This document shows, one piece after another, positions 15,705 to 23,522 of a stretch of DNA of 24,952 nucleotides. Each line of letters opens with the position of its first letter. Positions within the stretch are counted from its first letter, which is position 1. A program made the position numbers and the translations under genes. The notes under the pieces were generated by a model. The model saw nothing but the letters and a program-made list of their open reading frames with translations. It was not told the DNA's origin and did not search any database. The stretch is from assembly GCA_937927685.1 (NCBI GenBank), contig CALBSC010000028.1, forward strand, positions 1 to 24,952, given 5' to 3'. The DNA is from an uncultured Burkholderiales bacterium (GTDB taxonomy: Bacteria; Pseudomonadota; Gammaproteobacteria; Burkholderiales; Burkholderiaceae_C).

Positions 15705-16451
15705 ATGAAACCCGTATTACTCGTCACCGGAGCCAGTCGCGGCATCGGCGCCTCCACGGCTGTCCTGGCTGCCCAACGTGGCTGGCGGGTGGTGGTCAAC
15801 TACACCGCCAACCGCGCCGCCGCCGACGATGTGGCTCGCCAGATTGAACAGGCCAGCAGCGAGGCCCTGGTCGTGCAGGCCGATGTCAGTGACGAAGCCC
15901 AGATCATGGCCATGTTCCAGCGCATCGACAGCCACTGGGGCCGACTCGACGGGCTGGTCAACAACGCGGGCGTGGTGGACGCGCAGTCACGGGTCGACGA
16001 GATGACCGTGGCGCGCCTGGAGCGCATGTTCCGCCTCAATGTCATTGGCAGCTTTCTCTGTGCCCGCGAGGCCGTGCGTCGCATGAGCACACGCCACGGT
16101 CACGGCGGCGGTGTGATCGTCAACCTCAGCAGCGCAGCCTCACGCCTGGGCGGAGCCGGTCAGTACGTGGACTATGCCGCCAGCAAGGGCGCGATTGACT
16201 CGCTGACCAAAGGCCTCGCGCTGGAAGTGGCTGCCGAGGGCATTCGCGTGAACCAGGTCAGCCCCGGCATCATCGACACCGAGATCCACGCCAGCGGCGG
16301 ATTCCCCGGTCGCGCCCAGGCCGTCGGCCCCAACCTCCCCATGAAACGCGCCGGTACTGCGCTGGAAGTGGCGCAAGCCATTGTTTGGTTGTTGAGCGCC
16401 GAGTCCAGCTACACCAGTGGCAGCAACGTGGACGTGACTGGCTGTCGTTGA
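15705..16451 (+). CDS. Short-chain dehydrogenase/reductase (SDR family)
   Basis: A 248-residue classical SDR, predicted to be an NAD(P)-dependent oxidoreductase of an alcohol/ketone or sugar. The cofactor motif TGASRGIG is at 8-15 and NNAG at 86-89. Asn112, Ser143, Tyr157 and Lys161 (YAASK) form the catalytic set. SPGIIDTEI and the C-terminal YTSGSNVDVTG are family segments. ATG 15705 has AGGAG (15694-15698) 6 bases upstream; an in-frame ATG at 15660 lacks such a site and adds a non-SDR leader. The substrate is not predictable. It lies 79 bases upstream of mmsA and may share its transcript, although a hairpin lies between. Confidence 0.9.
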   Translation: MKPVLLVTGASRGIGASTAVLAAQRGWRVVVNYTANRAAADDVARQIEQASSEALVVQADVSDEAQIMAMFQRIDSHWGRLDGLVNNAGVVDAQSRVDEMTVARLERMFRLNVIGSFLCAREAVRRMSTRHGHGGGVIVNLSSAASRLGGAGQYVDYAASKGAIDSLTKGLALEVAAEGIRVNQVSPGIIDTEIHASGGFPGRAQAVGPNLPMKRAGTALEVAQAIVWLLSAESSYTSGSNVDVTGCR

Positions 16452-16470
16452 ACGCAGCGCTGGATCCCCT

Positions 16471-16503
16471 GGCGGGTGCGCCACGCAGGCAAACCCGCCC
16501 CCT
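16471..16503 (+). terminator. Hairpin between the SDR gene and mmsA
   Basis: GGCGGGT (16471-16477) and ACCCGCC (16493-16499) form a perfect seven-pair GC-rich stem with a 15-base loop, followed by CCCC-TTT-less-like sequence with only three T residues (16502-16504 region). It may act as a weak terminator or attenuator that lowers read-through into mmsA. The short T-run makes full termination doubtful. Confidence 0.35.
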
Positions 16504-16530
16504 TTACCACCCCTCACCCCTTCGCCCCTC

Positions 16531-18042
16531 ATGAGCCCCACCGCGATCCCCCATTACATTCAGGGCCAACGCCAGGCTGGTCAGTCCCAGCGCCAGCAAG
16601 ACGTCTTCAACCCCGCCACCGGCGCTGTCACGGGCAAGGTCCCGCTGGCCACCGCCGCCGATGTGGACCAGGCCGTGGCAGCGGCCCAGGCCGCGTTTCC
16701 TGCCTGGGCCGACACCCCTCCCATCCGTCGCGCGCGCGTCCTGTTCAAGTTTCTGGAGTTGATGAACCAGCGCCGGGATGACCTCGCGCGCATCATCACC
16801 GCCGAGCACGGCAAGGTTTTCACCGATGCACAGGGCGAGGTCACGCGTGGCATCGAGATCCTGGAGTTTTCCTGCGGGATTCCGCAACTGCTCAAGGGCG
16901 ACTTCACCGACCAGGTCTCCACCGGCATCGACAACTGGACAATGCGCCAGCCCTTGGGCGTGGTGGCGGGCATCACGCCGTTCAACTTCCCGGTCATGGT
17001 GCCCATGTGGATGTTTCCCGTCGCGCTGGCGTGCGGCAACACCTTTGTCCTCAAGCCCAGTCCGATCGACCCCAGCGCCGCGCTGTTCATGGCCGATCTG
17101 CTCAAGCAAGCCGGCTTGCCCGACGGCGTGTTCAACGTGGTGCACGGCGACAAAGAGGCCGTGGACGCCTTGCTGGTGCATCCGCAGGTACAGGGCCTGA
17201 GCTTTGTGGGTTCCACACCCATCGCCAACTACATTTACGAGACTGGCGCACACCACGGCAAACGCGTGCAGGCCCTGGGTGGCGCCAAGAACCACATGGT
17301 GGTGATGCCTGACGCCGATCTGGATCAGGCCGTTGACGCCTTGATTGGCAGCGCTTACGGCTCGGCCGGCGAGCGTTGCATGGCCATCAGCGTGGCCGTG
17401 CTGGTGGGCGATGTGGGCGAGAAAATCATGCCGGCCCTGATCGAGCGCACGCGCACACTCAAAGTGAAGAACGGTGTGGAACTGGACGCCGAGATGGGCC
17501 CCATCGTCACAGCCGCGGCGCATCAGCGCATCAGCGGCTACATCGACATCGGCACGCAAGAAGGCGCCAAGCTGTTGGTCGACGGGCGCGGCTTCAAGGG
17601 CTCGCAAGCTGGCGCCGGTTGTGACCATGGCTTCTGGATGGGAGGCACGCTGTTCGACCATGTGCAACCCTCGATGCGGATTTACCGCGAGGAAATTTTC
17701 GGCCCCGTGCTCAGCTGTGTGCGCGTGCCGGATTTCGGCTCGGCCGTCAACCTGATCAATGCGCACGAGTTTGGCAACGGGGTGAGCTGTTTCACCCGGG
17801 ATGGCAACGTGGCGCGCGAGTTTTCGCGTCGCATCCAGGTCGGCATGGTGGGCATCAACGTGCCCATTCCCGTCCCCATGGCCTGGCACGGTTTTGGGGG
17901 CTGGAAGCGCTCGCTGTTCGGCGACATGCATGCGTATGGCGAAGAAGGCGTGCGTTTTTACACGCGCCAAAAGAGCATCATGCAGCGCTGGCCGGAGAGC
18001 ATCGGCAAAGGCGCCGAATTCGCCATGCCCACCGCACGCTGA
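16531..18042 (+). CDS. mmsA: CoA-acylating methylmalonate-semialdehyde dehydrogenase
   Basis: A 503-residue aldehyde-dehydrogenase-superfamily enzyme that oxidises methylmalonate semialdehyde to propionyl-CoA, or malonate semialdehyde to acetyl-CoA, using NAD+ and CoA with loss of CO2. The MmsA subgroup is shown by ITPFNFPVMVPMWMFP (148-163), LGGAKNHMVVMPDAD (where other aldehyde dehydrogenases have a Glu general base in ELGGK) and the catalytic Cys283 in GERCMA. EIFGPVLSCVRV and GMVGINVPIPVPM complete the pattern. The length is normal for the family. ATG 16531 has no clear Shine-Dalgarno; the N-terminus IPHYIQGQ matches the usual family start. The next gene, a GMC oxidoreductase 84 bases away, suggests a shared route through a semialdehyde. 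Confidence 0.95.
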   Translation: MSPTAIPHYIQGQRQAGQSQRQQDVFNPATGAVTGKVPLATAADVDQAVAAAQAAFPAWADTPPIRRARVLFKFLELMNQRRDDLARIITAEHGKVFTDAQGEVTRGIEILEFSCGIPQLLKGDFTDQVSTGIDNWTMRQPLGVVAGITPFNFPVMVPMWMFPVALACGNTFVLKPSPIDPSAALFMADLLKQAGLPDGVFNVVHGDKEAVDALLVHPQVQGLSFVGSTPIANYIYETGAHHGKRVQALGGAKNHMVVMPDADLDQAVDALIGSAYGSAGERCMAISVAVLVGDVGEKIMPALIERTRTLKVKNGVELDAEMGPIVTAAAHQRISGYIDIGTQEGAKLLVDGRGFKGSQAGAGCDHGFWMGGTLFDHVQPSMRIYREEIFGPVLSCVRVPDFGSAVNLINAHEFGNGVSCFTRDGNVAREFSRRIQVGMVGINVPIPVPMAWHGFGGWKRSLFGDMHAYGEEGVRFYTRQKSIMQRWPESIGKGAEFAMPTAR

Positions 18043-18057
18043 TCGTGCTGGCGATCA
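18040..18057. other. Inverted repeat at the mmsA stop codon
   Basis: TGATCG (18040-18045) and CGATCA (18052-18057) form a perfect six-pair inverted repeat with a six-base loop. It includes the mmsA stop codon TGA. No T-run follows. It may be an mRNA stability hairpin between cistrons or chance. Confidence 0.25.
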
Positions 18058-18126
18058 ACACACGGCGCCCGTTCGAGTCCATCTGAGCCCGTCCCTTCAT
18101 CGAGACGCCACCCCACCAGGCACCCC

Positions 18127-19842
18127 ATGAGTGACACGGATTTCGACTTCATCATCGTGGGCGCCGGCACTGCCGGCTGCCTGCTGGCGAACCGCCTCTC
18201 GGCCGATGCACGCCATCGGGTGTTGTTGATCGAAGCCGGTCGCAAGGACGATTACCACTGGGTGCACATTCCCGTGGGTTATCTGTATTGCATCGGTAAC
18301 CCGCGCACCGATTGGTTGTATCAAACGCAACCCGATGCCGGGCTCAATGGTCGCCAGCTGCGCTACCCGCGTGGCAAGGTGCTGGGGGGTTGCTCGAGCA
18401 TCAACGGCATGATCTACATGCGCGGCCAATCGCGCGACTATGACCATTGGGCACAGGTGTGCGGCGATGCCCGCTGGCGCTGGGATCAGAGCCTGCCGTA
18501 TTTCAAATTGCACGAAGACCACTACCTGGGCGCCAATGCCTTGCATGGCGCCAAAGCACAGGAGGGCGAGTTGCTGCAGGGCTCCAGTGACTACCACCGG
18601 ACGTTGCGTCACCGGGGCGCGGGCGGCGAGTGGCGCGTGGAAAAGCAACGCCTGCGCTGGGACATTCTGGATGCGTTTGCCCAAGCGGCCGAACAAGCGG
18701 GCATTCCCGCCACCCCCGATTTCAACCGGGGCACCAACGAAGGCGTGGGTTACTTCGAAGTCAATCAACGCAGCGGTTGGCGCTGGAACACCGCCAAAGC
18801 CTTTGTGCGCCCCACCTGCTACGGTCGGCCCAACTTCGAGCTCTGGACATCGGCGCAAGTGGCCCGGCTCGAACTGGAAACCCTGCCGGATGGACAACAA
18901 CGCTGCAGTGGCGTGGTGTGCTGGGATGGTGAACAAATGATCACGGCACGGGCTCGACACGCGGTGGTGTTGAGTGCGGGCAGTATTGGCACACCCCAGA
19001 TTCTCGAGTTGTCGGGCATCGGCGCGCCCGAGGTGCTTCGATCGCATGGCATTGCCCCGGTGGTGGACCTGCCCGGCGTTGGCGCCAACCTGCAAGATCA
19101 TTTGCAAATCCGCAGCGTGTTCAAGGTCCAGGGCGTGCAAACGCTCAATACCCTGGCCAACAGCTGGTGGGGGAAGCTGCAGATCGGCCTGGAGTACGCC
19201 TTCAAGCGCAGCGGTCCGATGAGCATGGCGCCCTCGCAACTGGGCGCCTTCACCCGCAGCAGCCCCGAACAGGCGTGGCCCAATATCGAGTACCACGTGC
19301 AACCGCTCAGCCTGGACGCGTTTGGTGAACCCTTGCATGCGTTCCCGGCGTTCACCGCCAGTGTCTGCAACCTCAATCCCAGCAGCCGCGGCAGCGTGCA
19401 CATCACCGGCCCGGACTTTCAGCAGGCCCCGGCCATCGCGCCCAACTACCTGAGCACCGATGAAGACCGACGTGTGGCGGCAGACTCCTTGCGTGTGACC
19501 CGCCGCATCGTCGCCCAACCCGCCCTGGCGCGTTACCAGCCCGAAGAGTGGAAGCCGGGTCCACAGTACCAAAGCGACGAAGACCTGGCCCGACTGGCCG
19601 GCGATATCGCCACCACCATTTTTCATCCCGTGGGCACCGCCCGCATGGGACGGCTGGACGACCCCTTGGCGGTGGTCGATCCCGAGCTGCGGGTGCGTGA
19701 TGGGCGCGGGGGGGTGATTCAGGGCTTGCGGGTGGTCGATGCGAGCATCATGCCCACCATCACCAGCGGCAACACCAATGCCCCGACCCTGATGGTGGCC
19801 GAACGGGCAGCCGAGTGGCTGGCCACGCAAGCTGCTGCCTGA
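18127..19842 (+). CDS. GMC-family FAD-dependent alcohol dehydrogenase/oxidoreductase
   Basis: A 571-residue glucose-methanol-choline family flavoprotein. The FAD-binding GAGTAG is at 12-17. The first GMC signature is at about 81-100 (PRGKVLGGCSS with GMIYMRG) and the second is GSIGTPQILELSGIG. The C-terminal FHPVGTARMG supplies the candidate catalytic base His500, followed by SGNTNAPT, which closes on the flavin. No signal peptide is visible. Such enzymes oxidise primary alcohols such as choline, alkanols or hydroxy acids. Adjacency to mmsA recalls the 3-hydroxypropionate dehydrogenase plus MmsA pairing described in pseudomonads, so 3-hydroxypropionate or a similar hydroxy acid is a reasonable candidate substrate. 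This is inferred from context, and choline dehydrogenase itself is not supported because no betaine-aldehyde dehydrogenase or regulator is nearby. Confidence 0.92.
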   Translation: MSDTDFDFIIVGAGTAGCLLANRLSADARHRVLLIEAGRKDDYHWVHIPVGYLYCIGNPRTDWLYQTQPDAGLNGRQLRYPRGKVLGGCSSINGMIYMRGQSRDYDHWAQVCGDARWRWDQSLPYFKLHEDHYLGANALHGAKAQEGELLQGSSDYHRTLRHRGAGGEWRVEKQRLRWDILDAFAQAAEQAGIPATPDFNRGTNEGVGYFEVNQRSGWRWNTAKAFVRPTCYGRPNFELWTSAQVARLELETLPDGQQRCSGVVCWDGEQMITARARHAVVLSAGSIGTPQILELSGIGAPEVLRSHGIAPVVDLPGVGANLQDHLQIRSVFKVQGVQTLNTLANSWWGKLQIGLEYAFKRSGPMSMAPSQLGAFTRSSPEQAWPNIEYHVQPLSLDAFGEPLHAFPAFTASVCNLNPSSRGSVHITGPDFQQAPAIAPNYLSTDEDRRVAADSLRVTRRIVAQPALARYQPEEWKPGPQYQSDEDLARLAGDIATTIFHPVGTARMGRLDDPLAVVDPELRVRDGRGGVIQGLRVVDASIMPTITSGNTNAPTLMVAERAAEWLATQAAA

Positions 19843-19943
19843 GCGGCCCAGCCACCAACCGCCCCCGACGAACGGCCAGACCCCTTCGGATTGAAAGCCT
19901 TCAAAAGCATTCATCCCCCACAGACTGACTGCCAAAGTCCTCA

Positions 19944-20142
19944 TGGTTTGCGGCGACCTGGCCGCTCATCGGGTAAATCCGGAGCACCAGCACGCATGCT
20001 GCCCCGTACAGTCAAACCACTCGTGACAAGCCCCAGGTTTGTTGGCTCGAGGGTCTGAGGAGACAAACACTTTTCCAAACATGACGACATCCGACGAGAT
20101 GTCCCTGACAAGGCACCGGGCCCGCTCGGTGCCTTTTTTCTT
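19944..20142 (+). ncRNA. Candidate structured non-coding RNA or long 3' UTR
   Basis: The 384-base gap 19843-20226 has no convincing gene, but from 19944 it is dense in potential hairpins on the plus strand. TGGTTTG (19944-19950) pairs with CAAACCA (20013-20019) and encloses GCGGC/GCCGC (19950-19965) and CAGCA/TGCTG (19988-20001). Next come GTTTGT/ACAAAC (20037-20068), GACATC/GATGTC (20086-20103) and the terminator hairpin. No convincing promoter is visible just upstream, so it may be the 3' UTR of the GMC gene rather than an independent RNA. I do not recognise it as a known RNA family. Confidence 0.3.
20110..20142 (+). terminator. Strong intrinsic terminator
   Basis: AAGGCACCG (20110-20118) pairs perfectly with CGGTGCCTT (20127-20135) around an eight-base loop, followed by a six-T run (20134-20139) and CTT. 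This is a textbook Rho-independent terminator on the plus strand. It lies 268 bases past the GMC stop, further than usual for an operon terminator. Confidence 0.85.
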
Positions 20143-20226
20143 GGGGGGTCCCGCAGGCACCCACAGCCGCGCTCCTGGGTCCCCGCCACACGCAGCGCCC
20201 TGATCTGCGCGTGGGACAATCCCGCC

Positions 20227-20985
20227 ATGGATGTGATGATCGTGACGCTGGCTTCGGCCCTGGCGGGTTTTGTGGACTCGATTGTGGGCGGAGGCGGGCT
20301 GATTCTGGTGCCTGCGCTGTTTGCCACCTTCCCCAGCGCCCCACCAGCCACCATGCTGGGGTCGAACAAGTCGGCCGCGCTCTGGGGCTCGTCCTTCTCC
20401 GCCTGGCGCTACAGCCAGCATGTGACCCTGGTCTGGCGCACGGTGCTGGTGGCCGCGGCCCTCACCTTCATCGGGGCATGTCTCGGTGCCTGGACCGTTA
20501 CCCAGGTCTCGCCCGCCCTGTTGCGCCGGGCACTGCCCTTCGTCTTGCTGGCCTTGCTGATCTACACGCTGGCGCGCAAGGACCTGGGGCGCGAACACGC
20601 ACCCCGCTGGCCGGCCCGGCAGGAGATGCTGCTGATGTCAGGCATGGGGCTGGTGGTGGGGTTTTACGACGGCTTTTTCGGCCCCGGTGCCGGCAGTTTC
20701 TTTGTGTTCTTTCTGGTGCGCGTGCTGGGCTACGACTTCCTGCATGCCTCTGCGGGCGCCAAGCTCCTGAACACGGCCAGCAACTCGGCAGCGCTGCTCG
20801 CGTTCAGCTGGACCGGACATGTGTGGTGGCATCTGGCCCTGCCGCTGGCGGCGGCCAACCTCCTGGGTAGCTGGTTGGGTACGCGCATGGCGTTGCGTCA
20901 CGGTTCGGGTTTTGTGCGCCACGTCTTTCTGGTGGTGGTGGGTGCCCTCATCCTGAAAACCGGCTACGACGGGTTTTGGCGTTGA
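20227..20985 (+). CDS. TSUP (TauE/SafE) family membrane permease
   Basis: A 252-residue integral inner-membrane protein with about seven to eight hydrophobic segments. The two half-repeats of the TSUP family are marked by GFVDSIVGGGGLILVPAL (about 14-31) and GFYDGFFGPGAGSFFVFF (about 145-162), with a conserved LGSNKSAA/KLLNTASNSAAL pair. Relatives export or import sulfite, sulfoacetate, taurine-derived or other organic sulfur and carboxylate anions; the substrate here is not predictable. ATG 20227 lies 84 bases after the strong terminator, so it has its own promoter. A GACAAT (20215-20220) close to the start could be a -10 for a nearly leaderless transcript, but no good -35 is visible. It converges on mrdA with a 51-base gap. 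Confidence 0.88.
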   Translation: MDVMIVTLASALAGFVDSIVGGGGLILVPALFATFPSAPPATMLGSNKSAALWGSSFSAWRYSQHVTLVWRTVLVAAALTFIGACLGAWTVTQVSPALLRRALPFVLLALLIYTLARKDLGREHAPRWPARQEMLLMSGMGLVVGFYDGFFGPGAGSFFVFFLVRVLGYDFLHASAGAKLLNTASNSAALLAFSWTGHVWWHLALPLAAANLLGSWLGTRMALRHGSGFVRHVFLVVVGALILKTGYDGFWR

Positions 20986-21036
20986 CCGTTGTACGAGGCG
21001 ATGCGGCTGTCAGGCCCAACGCCTGCGCGTCAAGCC

Positions 21037-22995
21037 TCAGCGTTGGCTGATGCGTTCAGGCAAGGGCACCGTCTTGGCCACGCGGGGCGCGCCGATCGGT
21101 CGCGTGGCCTGACCGCGCTGTACGGCCGCAACATCTTCTTCGGAGGGATATTGGCCCATCAGCACATAGTCGAACACACGGCGGGCAATGGGCGCCGCGT
21201 TTTGCGCACCAAAGCCCGCGTTCTCGACCACCATGGCCAGCACCACTTTCGGTGATTCCGCCGGGGCATACGCCATGAACAACGCATGGTCACGCATGCG
21301 CTCATCAATCCGCGATGCGTTGTATTTTTCATTCTGGCGAACGGTGAACACCTGCGCCGTGCCGGTCTTGCCCGCACTGGTGTAGGGGGCGCCCACAAAA
21401 CTGGACGCCGACGTGCCCTCCAGGTTCACGCCCACCAGTGCGCGCTGAATCTCCTGCACATGTTCGGGTTTGAGCGGCACTTGCGCAACCGGTTGGTCCG
21501 CCACCGGTGTGCGCTGCTTGCTCACCACATCGACCACTTCGCGCACCAGGTGCGGCCGCATCTGCCGCCCCTGGTTGACCAGCGTGGCCGTGGCCTGCGC
21601 GATCTGCAGCATGGTGAAGTTGTTGTAGCCCTGACCAATGCCCAGCGAGATCGTCTCGCCCGAATACCAACGCTGCTGCTCAGGCTTGCGGTAGGCCGTG
21701 CGCTTCCATTCGGTGGAAGGCAGGATGCCCCGGCCTTCACCCACCAGGTCAATGCCCGTTGGCCGCCCAAAGCCCAGCAAATTCATCTGCTCGTGGATGA
21801 GGTCGACGCCCATGTCGCGCGCGAGCAGGTAGTAGTAGGTGTCGCACGACTCCACGATCGAACGGTACATGTCCACCATGCCGTGCCCACCCTCCTTGTC
21901 ATCACGAAAGCGGTGGTTGCCGAACATGAAATAGCCGGGGTCGGCAAACACCTGCTGCGGCGTTCGCTTGCCCGTCGACAGCGCGGCCAGCGCCATGAAG
22001 GGCTTGTAGGTCGATCCCGGCGGATAGGTGCCGCGCAAGGCCCGGTTGAGCAGCGGCTTGTCGGGCGAATCGTTGAGCGCCTGCCAATTCTCCTGATCGA
22101 TGCCTTCGACAAAAAGGTTGGGGTCAAAGGTCGGCTTGCTCACAAACGCCAGCACCTCGCCCGTGTTGGGGTCCATGGCCACCAGGGCCCCCCGGCGCTG
22201 CCCGTACAAATCCTCCACCAGCTTTTGCAAGCGAATATCCACGGATAACACCACCGTGTGCCCCGGCACCGCCGCCATGCTGCTGAGGCGACGTACCGCT
22301 CGACCCCCGGCGGAAGTTTCCATTTCGTGCACACCCGTGGTGCCATGCAACTCGCGTTCATAGCGCTGCTCAATACCGAGCTTGCCGATGTAGTCGGTGC
22401 CGCGGTAGTTGGCCTCGTCATCGGAGTCTTCCAGCCGCTCCTTCTCTGCCGGGTTGATGCGGCCGATGTAGCCAATCACATGGCTGGCGAGGTCGCCCAT
22501 GGGATAACTGCGAAACAAACGGGCACGAATCTCGACACCGGGAAAGCGAAACTGCTGCGCCGTGAAGCGGGCCACTTCCTGATCCGTCAAGCGGGTACGC
22601 AACGGCACCGACTCGAAGCTGCGTGACTCTTCACGCAATTTCTTGAAACGGCGGCGGTCACGCGGCTGTACCTCGATCACGTCGGCAAGTTGATCAATCA
22701 CCTGCTCCAGGGGGTCGACGAGTTTGGAGGGCGTGATCTCCAGCGTGTAGGCGGAGTAGTTGCTGGCCAGCACCACACCATGACGGTCCATGATGATGCC
22801 GCGGTTGGGCACAATGGGGACCACCGCGGTGCGGTTGCTTTCGGCCTGCTCGTACAGGTCATCGTATCGCCACCACTGCAGATAACCCAGTCGCAACACC
22901 AGCAACGCAAAGGCCACCGCGATGAGCACCGTGGCAGCCAGCACCCGGGCGCGAAACCGGTGCAGGTCGGCCTCGACGTCGCGCAAGGCTTTCAT
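21037..22995 (-). CDS. mrdA: Penicillin-binding protein 2 (peptidoglycan transpeptidase)
   Basis: A 652-residue class B PBP of the elongasome that cross-links lateral-wall peptidoglycan with RodA. A membrane anchor lies at about 19-36, followed by a dimerisation/pedestal domain with VPNRGIIMDRHG (62-73), then the transpeptidase domain. The active-site motifs are STYK (328-331, nucleophile Ser328), SCD (383-385) and KTG (543-545). The length is normal. The start ATG (22993-22995) overlaps the mreD stop as ATGA, so translation is probably coupled. rodA, often the next gene in related genomes, is not here; instead the TSUP gene converges from the other strand. Confidence 0.97.
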   Translation of the reverse strand: MKALRDVEADLHRFRARVLAATVLIAVAFALLVLRLGYLQWWRYDDLYEQAESNRTAVVPIVPNRGIIMDRHGVVLASNYSAYTLEITPSKLVDPLEQVIDQLADVIEVQPRDRRRFKKLREESRSFESVPLRTRLTDQEVARFTAQQFRFPGVEIRARLFRSYPMGDLASHVIGYIGRINPAEKERLEDSDDEANYRGTDYIGKLGIEQRYERELHGTTGVHEMETSAGGRAVRRLSSMAAVPGHTVVLSVDIRLQKLVEDLYGQRRGALVAMDPNTGEVLAFVSKPTFDPNLFVEGIDQENWQALNDSPDKPLLNRALRGTYPPGSTYKPFMALAALSTGKRTPQQVFADPGYFMFGNHRFRDDKEGGHGMVDMYRSIVESCDTYYYLLARDMGVDLIHEQMNLLGFGRPTGIDLVGEGRGILPSTEWKRTAYRKPEQQRWYSGETISLGIGQGYNNFTMLQIAQATATLVNQGRQMRPHLVREVVDVVSKQRTPVADQPVAQVPLKPEHVQEIQRALVGVNLEGTSASSFVGAPYTSAGKTGTAQVFTVRQNEKYNASRIDERMRDHALFMAYAPAESPKVVLAMVVENAGFGAQNAAPIARRVFDYVLMGQYPSEEDVAAVQRGQATRPIGAPRVAKTVPLPERISQR

Positions 22996-23522
22996 AGTGG
23001 TCGGTTGGCGTCAGGGTCCGGCGCGCGCCGCTGGGGGGCCAGCAGCACAATGCTCACCAACGGCCACAGCAGGGCCTCCAGCACCGGCGCGAGCAACAAG
23101 CTCCAGCCCGGGAAATTGGCGCCTGAGCCGATGCGCAACAGCAATGACAAGGCATGGGCGGCAGCAAACAAAGGCAACACCTGCAAGGCTTGCGAGGGCA
23201 CGGTGAACCACAGCAAGCGGCGATGAATCATGGTGGCCAGAAATCCCATCACGGTGTAGGACAGCGCGTACTGCCCCAGCAGGCCAGCCTGGTGCACGTC
23301 CATCACCAGCCCCAAAAAGAAAGCCCAACCAATGCCAATGCGCATGGGCTGGTGCACGCACCAGAACACCAGCACCAGGGCCAGAAGATCCGGCACCCAG
23401 GGCGCATTGCCACTCCACCCCATGCCCTGCAGCATGTTGAGCAACAACGCCACCAGCAGACTGAACACCACAAAGGATGTTTTGGCTGGCAACAGCAAGG
23501 GCTGCCCACGCGGCATGATCAT
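22992..23522 (-). CDS. mreD: Rod shape-determining protein MreD
   Basis: A 176-residue inner-membrane protein with about five to six hydrophobic segments and the MreD-like stretch GIGWAFFLGLVMDVHQAGLLGQ around 84-105. With MreC and MreB it positions the elongation machinery. ATG at 23520-23522 overlaps the mreC stop as ATGA and has AAGGGAG (23530-23536) 7 bases upstream, favouring it over the second Met at residue 3. It overlaps mrdA downstream in the same way. Confidence 0.93.
   Translation of the reverse strand: MIMPRGQPLLLPAKTSFVVFSLLVALLLNMLQGMGWSGNAPWVPDLLALVLVFWCVHQPMRIGIGWAFFLGLVMDVHQAGLLGQYALSYTVMGFLATMIHRRLLWFTVPSQALQVLPLFAAAHALSLLLRIGSGANFPGWSLLLAPVLEALLWPLVSIVLLAPQRRAPDPDANRPL

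Noticed and set aside
16504..17970. 488-codon minus-strand open frame opposite mmsA
   Set aside because: It is antisense to a clear MmsA with intact catalytic motifs, its translation is His/Ala/Gly-rich without any recognisable domain, and high-GC codon bias readily opens this frame.
18097..19944. 615-codon minus-strand open frame opposite the GMC gene
   Set aside because: Shadow of a complete GMC oxidoreductase; low-complexity translation and no domain seen.
19944..20019. A tRNA: 76 bases closed by a seven-pair end stem
   Set aside because: There is no T-arm TTCRA motif, no valid T stem and no recognisable anticodon arm; kept only as part of a candidate structured RNA.
20081..20203. Short 40-codon plus-strand frame starting at ATG 20081
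   Set aside because: It runs through the perfect terminator hairpin and has no ribosome-binding site or recognisable sequence.
21286..22248. 320-codon plus-strand frame opposite mrdA
   Set aside because: Antisense shadow of PBP2 with all three active-site motifs intact; translation is Arg/His-rich with no domain.
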